In this document: positions 1-5,791 of the stretch, piece after piece
Numbering within the stretch: the first letter of the stretch is position 1
How the letters are laid out: every line of letters starts with the position of its first letter
From: OCS116 cluster bacterium
GTDB taxonomy: Bacteria > Pseudomonadota > Alphaproteobacteria > Rhizobiales > OSC116
DNA: 6,627 nt
Reading direction: 5' to 3'
Assembly (NCBI GenBank): GCA_002402005.2
Contig: NVUS02000017.1
Location: 1 to 6,627 of the forward strand
Translations under genes and position numbers: made by a program
The notes under the pieces: model-generated
Seen by the model: the letters and a program-made list of their open reading frames with translations, nothing else
Database searches by the model: none
What the model was told of the DNA's origin: nothing

Positions 1-1
1 T

Positions 2-913
2 TCTTTAGCAGAGACAGTTTTGCGAATCGGTACGGTTCTCGCTCCAACTGACCCAATGGGACAAGGCCTAGAAAACTTCAAAACGGCTGTTGAAGAAGCT
101 ACAAAAGGTGAAGTTGTCATTGAGATTTTTCACAATTCTCAATTGGGTGACACAACAGAAATGATTGACCAAGCACGTGCGGGTGCAAGTGTAGGTACTG
201 TGACTGACGTTGCGCGCCTCTCTAGTTTCGTACCTTCATTGGCGATTTTGTCTGCGCCATTCTTGTTTGATACATATGAAGAAGCCGACAAATTCGCTGC
301 CTCTGAAGAGTATTTAGGTTGGGCCGCTCAATTAGAAGAAAAAGCTGGTTTGGTGATGATTGCGTCTAACTGGTATCAAGGTGCCCGTCACGCATTAACC
401 CAAAAACCAATTACCAGCCCTGCTGATTTAGCTGGTGTGCGTATGCGGACAATTGGTGCTCCAGTGTGGATTGAAACAATCCGCGCTATGGGTGCAGAAC
501 CAACTCCAATCGCTTGGGGTGAAGTTTATTCAGCCCTTCAACTGGGTACAATTGATGCTGCTGAAGCGCAACCAACTGCCATTTGGGGTGCTAAACTTTA
601 TGAAGTGATCAAACATGTAACTAAAACGGGTCACATTCAATTGGTAACGGCTATTGTTGTTGGCGCTGATGGTTGGAATGACATTTCTGCTGAAAACCAA
701 GTTCTGGTTCGCAAAGCTGCGGTTGAAAGCGGTCGTTATGCATCAAACCTAACTATTAAACTTGGCAAAGAAGCCATGGTTAAAGTTGCTGAAGCTGGCA
801 TTACGATTAGTGAAGTAGACCTAGCGCCATTTAAAGAAGCCGTTAGCTCTGTTTACACCTTGCTAGATCTAGAAACTGAAGCGGCAATCGTTAACAAAGT
901 GCTTGGTCGTTAA
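2..913 (+). CDS. dctP: TRAP transporter solute-binding protein, DctP family (5' partial)
   Basis: This is the periplasmic substrate-binding protein of a TRAP transporter, which captures an organic acid and hands it to the DctQM membrane subunits. The reading frame is open from the left edge. The first visible residues, SLAETVLRIG, look like the end of a signal peptide with cleavage after SLA, so the true start and most of the signal lie upstream; the TTG at position 20 is an internal Leu codon. About 303 residues are visible, the usual length of a mature DctP. Family features include the early SQLGD segment, the RMRT motif about 147-150 residues in (its second Arg is the likely carboxylate-binding arginine of the family) and the downstream block GAEPTPIAWGEVYSALQLG. 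Codon use is strongly biased (Gly GGT, Ala GCT, Glu GAA), which suggests high expression. The ligand is not identifiable; the lactonase at the end of the cluster hints at a sugar acid. The family call is firm, the substrate is open. Confidence 0.95.
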   Translation, partial: SLAETVLRIGTVLAPTDPMGQGLENFKTAVEEATKGEVVIEIFHNSQLGDTTEMIDQARAGASVGTVTDVARLSSFVPSLAILSAPFLFDTYEEADKFAASEEYLGWAAQLEEKAGLVMIASNWYQGARHALTQKPITSPADLAGVRMRTIGAPVWIETIRAMGAEPTPIAWGEVYSALQLGTIDAAEAQPTAIWGAKLYEVIKHVTKTGHIQLVTAIVVGADGWNDISAENQVLVRKAAVESGRYASNLTIKLGKEAMVKVAEAGITISEVDLAPFKEAVSSVYTLLDLETEAAIVNKVLGR

Positions 914-930
914 TTTAGACCGACACAATT

Positions 931-966
931 AAGTGCCAGTATTTACGCCCATAAATACTGGCACTT
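931..966 (+). promoter_or_regulatory. Perfect 15-bp stem-loop between binding-protein and permease genes
   Basis: AAGTGCCAGTATTTA at 931-945 is the exact reverse complement of 952-966, with a six-base loop (CGCCCA). It begins 17 bases after the dctP stop and ends 31 bases before dctQ. No T-run directly follows the stem; the first TTTT is about ten bases away. It therefore does not look like a standard intrinsic terminator. In binding-protein transporter operons, such structures often protect the upstream mRNA from 3' exonucleases or cause partial termination, so that the binding protein is made in excess over the membrane subunits. That role is inferred here; the inverted repeat itself is certain. 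Confidence 0.8.
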
Positions 967-997
967 CATTACATAATTTTGAAAATATAGGCTAAAT

Positions 998-1450
998 ATG
1001 TATAAGAAAATCGAGATTGCAGCCGCCATAGCATTGCTAGTTGCAATTGTTTTATTAGTTGCTGTTGCTTCAGTTTCCAGAGCTATTGGTTCGCCGATTA
1101 TCTGGTCAGTAGAAATTGCCCAATTGCTATTTGTATGGCTTTGCATGCTAGCCTCAGACATAGCTTTGCAAGAAGGCCGCCATTTTGGTTTACTGGTATT
1201 ATTAGATGCTTTAAAGCCACAATTACGTAAAACCATTGAAATTATAAATATGAGCATTTTAATGATGCTTCTCATATTGCTGTTTTATTATGCTTGGAAA
1301 AACACAGGTTTGATGCACGCAAGGTTGATTGGTTCAACCCAGATGCACGCCTCCTATTTACATGCATCAATGCCCGTTGGCTTGGCACTCCTCATGCGCA
1401 CAATGAGCGTATTAATTTATAACAAAATCAAAAATAAGGGGCATTCATAA
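998..1450 (+). CDS. dctQ: TRAP transporter small membrane subunit, DctQ family
   Basis: This 150-residue inner-membrane protein is the small subunit that pairs with DctM to form the Na+-dependent TRAP permease. Four hydrophobic segments are visible at about residues 8-28, 38-57, 84-100 and 122-142, the family's usual topology. The stretch from W36 through E39, W47 and H62 (WSVEIAQLLFVW, then EGRHFG) matches the typical DctQ pattern of a Trp, a Glu, a second Trp and a charged end containing His. The ATG at 998 is preceded by a weak TAGG Shine-Dalgarno with a six-base spacing. It lies 84 bases after dctP, behind the stem-loop, and its TAA overlaps the dctM start by one base. Sequence identity in this family is low, so the call rests on topology, these motifs and position between dctP and dctM. 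Confidence 0.93.
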   Translation: MYKKIEIAAAIALLVAIVLLVAVASVSRAIGSPIIWSVEIAQLLFVWLCMLASDIALQEGRHFGLLVLLDALKPQLRKTIEIINMSILMMLLILLFYYAWKNTGLMHARLIGSTQMHASYLHASMPVGLALLMRTMSVLIYNKIKNKGHS

Positions 1451-1452
1451 TG
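1436..1452 (+). promoter_or_regulatory. dctM ribosome binding site and TAATG stop/start overlap
   Basis: AAGGGG at 1436-1441 lies within the last codons of dctQ, eight bases before the dctM ATG at 1450. The dctQ stop TAA (1448-1450) shares its last A with that ATG. This suggests translational coupling and roughly equal output of the two membrane subunits. Confidence 0.75.
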
Positions 1453-2730
1453 CTATTACTCATTGCAGCATTATTTGCAATTTTCTTAATTATAGGCATG
1501 CCTGTCGCCTTTGCATTGGCATTGGCATCCATTCCTGTTTTTTTACTAACAGGCACTATGCCACCCACGGTGGCAGTACAAAAAATGGTAACAGCGACGC
1601 AAAGTTTCCCTCTGCTCGCTGTGCCATTTTTTATCTTTGCTGGTAATTTAATGAATGCGACAGGCATTACCGAAAAACTTGTAAATTTTGCCAAGCTCCT
1701 CACGGGGTGGATGGCGGGTGGCCTCGCTCAAGTCTCTATATTGTTAAGTCTAATGATGGGCGGAATATCTGGTTCAGCGGTTGCGGATGCATCCATGGAA
1801 GCCAGATTATTAGGCCCTAGCATGATCAAACAAGGTTATTCCAAGGCGTCCACAGCGGCGATCCTGGCATTCGGTTCTATCATTACCGCGACCATACCTC
1901 CTAGTATTGGTTTAATCTTGTTTGGTTTCATTAATGAGGTTTCCATCGGCAGATTGTTTTTAGGTGGAATTATCCCCGGAGTGGTTTTGACCATAATATT
2001 AATGCTAACCACTTGGGTCGTTGCCAAGAAAAAAGGTTACGAACCTGTAAGCAAGGAATTGCCAACTGGCAAACAATTGTGGCATGGTTTCAAAGAGAGT
2101 ATTTGGGCCCTCGCCTTTCCGATCATATTAATTGTTGGCTTCAGATTTGGGTTTTTCACCGCGACTGAAGCGGGTGCTTTTTTGGTATTCTACGCATTAT
2201 GCATCGGCATTTTCGTTTATCGCGAATTGACTATGGCTAAATTATATGAAGCCATGAAAAGTACAATAAGTGATTTGGGCATGGTGATGTTGCTCATTAT
2301 GATGGCCGGCGTACTTGGTTACGCGGTTACGATAGAACGTGCACCTCAACAAATAACCGAATTTGTAACCACATTAACCAGCGACCCAACTCTTGTTTTA
2401 ATGCTCATTGTAGCTGTGTTGGTAATGAGCGGTATGTTCTTAGAAGGTGCTGCCAATATTTTGCTCATCACGCCTATTGTGCTACCCGTTTTGGTCGGTG
2501 TCGGGTTTGACCCGGTTCATATGGGGATATTGATCGTTATATTGATCAACTTTGGGGGTTTAACTCCGCCAGTGGGGGTAATCATGTTTACCGTTTGCGG
2601 GGTGTTAGGAGTTAAGACAGGCGAGTTTACGATCGCATCGTTGCCATTTATGGCGGCAATGCTGATATTCTTCATTGTTATGGCCGTTTTCCCAACCTTA
2701 ACGCTATTCCTTCCTGACTTGATGATGTAA
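1450..2730 (+). CDS. dctM: TRAP transporter large membrane subunit, DctM family
   Basis: This is the main transport channel of the TRAP system, a Na+-coupled inner-membrane protein of 426 residues, the standard length for the family. It is hydrophobic throughout, with about a dozen membrane segments. Recognisable DctM signatures are GMPVAFALALA (16-26), SFPLLAVPFFIFAGNLM (52-68), GGISGSAVADASM (104-116), ATIPPSIGLILFGF (147-160), ATEAGAF (238-244), MFLEGAANILLITPIVLP (329-346) and GGLTPPVGVIMFTVCGV (369-385). The two repeat-related proline motifs, IPPS and TPPV, fit the internally duplicated fold of the family, where substrate and sodium are bound. It is translated directly after dctQ. No broken motif or frameshift is seen. 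Substrate specificity cannot be read from the sequence. Confidence 0.97.
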   Translation: MLLLIAALFAIFLIIGMPVAFALALASIPVFLLTGTMPPTVAVQKMVTATQSFPLLAVPFFIFAGNLMNATGITEKLVNFAKLLTGWMAGGLAQVSILLSLMMGGISGSAVADASMEARLLGPSMIKQGYSKASTAAILAFGSIITATIPPSIGLILFGFINEVSIGRLFLGGIIPGVVLTIILMLTTWVVAKKKGYEPVSKELPTGKQLWHGFKESIWALAFPIILIVGFRFGFFTATEAGAFLVFYALCIGIFVYRELTMAKLYEAMKSTISDLGMVMLLIMMAGVLGYAVTIERAPQQITEFVTTLTSDPTLVLMLIVAVLVMSGMFLEGAANILLITPIVLPVLVGVGFDPVHMGILIVILINFGGLTPPVGVIMFTVCGVLGVKTGEFTIASLPFMAAMLIFFIVMAVFPTLTLFLPDLMM

Positions 2731-2769
2731 TATGGGGTTTAAACAAATATTTAAATCAAAATTACGAGC

Positions 2770-3501
2770 ATGATTATGATGAATAAAAATCTCTTTTCAA
2801 TCAATTCTGAAAATATTGGCGACGATTTCAATCAATCGTCGTCTACCACAAACGCATCTACACGCGTATATGAAGAATTAAGAGAGAGAATTGTCTCGCT
2901 AAATATGCCGCCCGAGACCACGCTAGTTCGGGCTAAGATTGCCGAAATGTTTAATGTCAGTCAATCACCCGTTAGAGAAGCGATAACTAGGCTTGAAGCG
3001 GATGGACTGGTAATTTCATTCCCTCAATCTCGCACAGTGGTTACCAAAATCAATGCCATTCGGGTTCGTGATGAACATTTCCTGAGAGCGGCGGTTGAGT
3101 GTGAGGTTGTGCGTCAATTGGCAACAAATGGTGATGCTAAAATCATTTCCAAAGCCAGAGGGCTGGTTAAAATGCAAGCCGCTTTGGTTGATGATATTGA
3201 GCAAATAGATTTATTTAAGCAGTTGGATGAAGCTTTTCATCAAGCCTTATATGCAGGTGTCAACCAGCTCGAGCTTAACCACCACGTTGCCACCAGATGC
3301 GGGCATTTAGGGCGGGTGCGCTCGCTGGATTTACCCCGCATAGGTAAAATGAACTCGGTTCTTAGTGAACATCAAGCCATAATCGAAGCAATAGAGGAAC
3401 AAAATGTAGAGAAATCCATCATAAAAATGCGGGAGCATTTATCAGGCACTATGGAGCGTTTACCGCAACTCATTAAAGAAAATGAATCGCTGTTTTCCTA
3501 A
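2770..3501 (+). CDS. GntR-family transcriptional regulator with FCD ligand domain
   Basis: This is a DNA-binding regulator of the FadR/FCD branch of GntR, 243 residues from the first ATG. A Ser/Asn-rich leader (about 1-29) precedes the winged helix at about 30-95, which contains VYEELRERIVSL, the LVRAKIAEMFNVSQSPVREA helix-turn-helix and EADGLV. The C-terminal FCD domain (about 100-235) shows the metal-binding set in the expected places: D153 and H157 in LDEAFH, H201 in SEHQAI and H223 in MREHL. FCD domains of this kind usually bind a metal and a small organic acid, so this protein probably controls the transporter and catabolic genes around it. Three in-frame ATGs (2770, 2776, 2779) compete. 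A GAG at 2766-2768 is too close to the first and better spaced for the second or third, so the true protein may be two or three residues shorter. It sits 39 bases after dctM. Confidence 0.94.
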   Translation: MIMMNKNLFSINSENIGDDFNQSSSTTNASTRVYEELRERIVSLNMPPETTLVRAKIAEMFNVSQSPVREAITRLEADGLVISFPQSRTVVTKINAIRVRDEHFLRAAVECEVVRQLATNGDAKIISKARGLVKMQAALVDDIEQIDLFKQLDEAFHQALYAGVNQLELNHHVATRCGHLGRVRSLDLPRIGKMNSVLSEHQAIIEAIEEQNVEKSIIKMREHLSGTMERLPQLIKENESLFS

Positions 3502-3517
3502 TATAATTGGATTATAT
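3501..3517. promoter_or_regulatory. AT-rich perfect palindrome at the end of the regulator gene (candidate operator)
   Basis: ATATAAT (3501-3507) and ATTATAT (3511-3517) are exact inverted copies around TGG. The repeat starts on the last base of the regulator's stop codon. Its size and symmetry suit a dimeric GntR-type repressor, but AT-rich palindromes also arise by chance. It has too little GC to act as a terminator. Confidence 0.35.
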
Positions 3518-3545
3518 CGCGCCCCCTTAGTCTGGTAAATTAACA

Positions 3546-3558
3546 GGTCATATTGACC
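3546..3558. promoter_or_regulatory. GGTCA-TAT-TGACC palindrome ahead of the chemoreceptor (candidate operator)
   Basis: GGTCA (3546-3550) and TGACC (3554-3558) form a perfect inverted repeat with a three-base centre, 52 bases before the chemoreceptor ATG. GGTC and GACC half-sites are reminiscent of the E. coli FadR operator, though the spacing here is wider. The right half includes TTGACC, which could serve as a -35 element, with TAAAAT at 3573-3578 as a possible -10 box; the 14-base spacer is short. A repressor bound here would then block a chemoreceptor promoter. The palindrome is certain; the operator and promoter roles are inferred. Confidence 0.45.
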
Positions 3559-3595
3559 ATATTATTTGGCATTAAAATACAGCCAAAACAGACTT

Positions 3596-3613
3596 AAGGA
3601 ACATAGAGGCATG
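3596..3613 (+). promoter_or_regulatory. Ribosome binding site that sets the chemoreceptor start
   Basis: AAGGA at 3596-3600 lies ten bases before the ATG at 3611. The frame is open further upstream to a TTG at 3566, but that codon has no visible Shine-Dalgarno and would add 15 polar residues unrelated to the family. The ATG is therefore preferred. Confidence 0.65.
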
Positions 3614-5791
3614 TCCATCCAAGAACGAATCACGACCAAATTTATCTCCAATTTTACAAGAATTGTTGTATTTTTACCCATTTTAATCATTCTTATGACA
3701 ACCCTTGCAAGTATTGCAACAGGTGTTATTGGCTATAATTATGGCCAGTCTGGGCTTCAAAAATCCACCATTGCTGCACTTAACACACTCACCCAATCGC
3801 GCGCTGAAATATTACGGGTGAAATTAGATGCTGTTCGGATGGATCTTTCCAGCATGGTATCTGGCAGCGCGGCCAAAATTGCCTTTAAGCAACTCAATCA
3901 ATCCATTTCCACCTTGCCCAAAGACATTCCAAAAATTCTAGAATATTTTCAAACACCTGAAAACGAGGCAGATAGGGCCGCGCTAGATGGATTGGGCGAG
4001 AGCACGATGTATGCGTTTCGGCATTCAGCCATTCACAACTCGTTTTCGACAAGTTGGGCAAGTGCGGGGTATGGCGATGTTTATATCATCAATGAAAATG
4101 GGCAAATCATTTATTCTGTTACAAAGTCCGAAGATTTTTTACAAAATGTAAATGAAGGTGAATTGGCTAATAGTCAACTTGGAGGTTTATTTAGAAAGTC
4201 AAAAGAAACGCCGAGATTAGAACAAATTTCTGGAAATTTAGAAAATTACCCCTTCGCCAATAAACAAGGATCAATGTTTATTGCGCAACCTGTTTGGATA
4301 GACCAAGTGAAGGCTGACGCAATATTTGGAGGCATGATTGCCATTAGATTGGATATTGGTTATTTTGACAATATCATCTCTGGCCGCAAAGGATTGGGCG
4401 AAACAGGCCAGGTTTTTATGACTGATAGCTCGGGATTATATCTTACCAATGCAGCATTAAGCTCAGAGAAAACAGCACTTGTTAAAAACTCAAATTATGC
4501 AGCCGTTACGAACATCGCAAAAGGTGTTCAAGCCCATGCAGGGGTGGAAGCCAATATTGTAGGCGTCGACAATTTAGTGAGCGCAATACCATTTCCTTTT
4601 TTAAGCCAAAATTGGATTATTGTGGCTGAGCAATCTTTAGAAGAAAGTTTAATTTCTATCAATGAAATGCGCAATGGGATGCTATATGGCAGCATAGTGG
4701 TGCTGTTCATTGCTGTTATAATTTCGATTTTCATTTCTCGCGCCATTACCAACCCACTTTCACGACTGACCAATGTTATGCGTGATCTTGCAGATGGCAA
4801 ATTAGACAAAACATTCTCCAACCAATATTGGATTAGTGAACTTAAAGACATGGCAAAATCACTCGTTGTATTTAAAGACAATGCGATTGCAAGAATTCAA
4901 GCCGAAATTGAAAAACGCGATATTGATGAGGAAATATTACTTAAGGCCAAGTCTGTGAATAATTTGATTTCAAATTTCAGAAACAGTTCAACAGAAGCGA
5001 TTAGTCAAGTACAAGGGGCTTCAACAAAACTAGAAGAAGTGTCAAAAAACCTTAATAGTTCATCAGACAATATGCAAAAACAAAGCCAAACTGTTATTGG
5101 TAATGTGCGTAATACATCTGAAAATGTAGTAAGTGCTGCCGGAGCAACTGAAGAAATGGTGGCCTCAATCAGCGAAATCGCCGAACAAGCCTCTCATTCT
5201 ACTAAAATTGCACAAGAAGCAAAATCAAAAACCAACGAAACCGTTAATGTTATCAATACGCTTTCTGTCAGTGCAAAACATATTGAACAGGTTATAAAAC
5301 TCATCGAAGAAATTGCCGAACAAACCAATTTGTTAGCATTAAATGCCACGATAGAGGCTGCACGAGCTGGTGATGCTGGTAAAGGTTTTGCTGTCGTTGC
5401 CAATGAGGTTAAAAGCTTGGCAAACCAAACCGCAAAAGCGACCGATGAAATTGCCGAAAGAGTGAGAACAATCCAGTCCGACTCAGAAAAAGCAAATCAA
5501 GCCATACAGGATGTCGAAGATATCATTCAGAAGCTCTCAGATGCGTCTAGCGAAGTTGCCGCGGCTGTATCAGAACAAAGAGTTGTCATCAATGAGATTG
5601 CTGCCAATGTAACCAATGCGTCTGACCTATCGACCGAAAGTGCCAACTCAATGGATGTTGTGGGCGATTCAATAAATCACACGAAACAAATTTCTGATGC
5701 CGTTTCCGACCTCGCCCATAATTTAAGTGAACAAGTTTCAGATTTAGAATCAGATATTTCAAAATTCTTGTCTGGAGTGAAATCGACGTGA
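3611..5791 (+). CDS. Methyl-accepting chemotaxis protein with large periplasmic Cache-like sensor
   Basis: This is a transmembrane chemoreceptor that signals through CheA/CheW to the flagellar motor, 726 residues from the chosen ATG. The first membrane segment lies at about 18-42. A periplasmic domain of about 310 residues follows (43-355), with features of a double Cache domain, including GYGDVYIINENGQIIYSV near 153-170 and GLGETGQVFMTDSSGLYLTN near 261-280. The second membrane segment is at about 357-376 and HAMP at about 377-430, ending in the VFKDNAIAR pattern common in alphaproteobacterial receptors. The long helical signalling domain has the conserved hairpin tip at about 567-604 (EIAEQTNLLALNATIEAARA, then GKGFAVVANEVKSLA). 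Likely methylation segments flank it near 511-528 and 643-656. The C-terminus ends FLSGVKST, without a CheR-binding pentapeptide. Its position between the regulator and the lactonase suggests it detects the substrate of this locus, directly or through the binding protein; this is inferred. Confidence 0.96.
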   Translation: MSIQERITTKFISNFTRIVVFLPILIILMTTLASIATGVIGYNYGQSGLQKSTIAALNTLTQSRAEILRVKLDAVRMDLSSMVSGSAAKIAFKQLNQSISTLPKDIPKILEYFQTPENEADRAALDGLGESTMYAFRHSAIHNSFSTSWASAGYGDVYIINENGQIIYSVTKSEDFLQNVNEGELANSQLGGLFRKSKETPRLEQISGNLENYPFANKQGSMFIAQPVWIDQVKADAIFGGMIAIRLDIGYFDNIISGRKGLGETGQVFMTDSSGLYLTNAALSSEKTALVKNSNYAAVTNIAKGVQAHAGVEANIVGVDNLVSAIPFPFLSQNWIIVAEQSLEESLISINEMRNGMLYGSIVVLFIAVIISIFISRAITNPLSRLTNVMRDLADGKLDKTFSNQYWISELKDMAKSLVVFKDNAIARIQAEIEKRDIDEEILLKAKSVNNLISNFRNSSTEAISQVQGASTKLEEVSKNLNSSSDNMQKQSQTVIGNVRNTSENVVSAAGATEEMVASISEIAEQASHSTKIAQEAKSKTNETVNVINTLSVSAKHIEQVIKLIEEIAEQTNLLALNATIEAARAGDAGKGFAVVANEVKSLANQTAKATDEIAERVRTIQSDSEKANQAIQDVEDIIQKLSDASSEVAAAVSEQRVVINEIAANVTNASDLSTESANSMDVVGDSINHTKQISDAVSDLAHNLSEQVSDLESDISKFLSGVKST
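5774..5791 (+). promoter_or_regulatory. Lactonase ribosome binding site and GTGA start/stop overlap
   Basis: GGAG at 5774-5777 lies within the chemoreceptor's last codons, ten bases before GTG at 5788. The GTG (5788-5790) overlaps the chemoreceptor stop TGA (5789-5791) as GTGA. This arrangement suggests that the two genes share one mRNA and are translationally coupled, and it supports the GTG as the start. Confidence 0.7.

Noticed and set aside
20..22. TTG at 20 as the start of the binding protein
   Set aside because: The frame is open to the left edge and the preceding residues (SLAETV) look like a signal-peptide end, so this is an internal Leu codon.
931..966. Intrinsic (rho-independent) terminator after dctP
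   Set aside because: The stem is strong but only moderately GC-rich, and it is followed by CATTACATAA rather than a T-run. dctQM also needs to be transcribed from the same operon.
943..1275. Reverse-strand ORF of 110 codons over dctQ
   Set aside because: It is antisense to dctQ, which has the right topology, motifs and position. The reverse ORF shows no family features.
3566..3610. TTG at 3566 as the chemoreceptor start
   Set aside because: It has no ribosome binding site and adds 15 polar residues; the ATG at 3611 has AAGGA upstream and starts a typical receptor N-terminus.
4528..4881. Reverse-strand ORF of 117 codons within the chemoreceptor
   Set aside because: It is antisense to the second membrane segment and HAMP region of the receptor, and shows no independent coding evidence.
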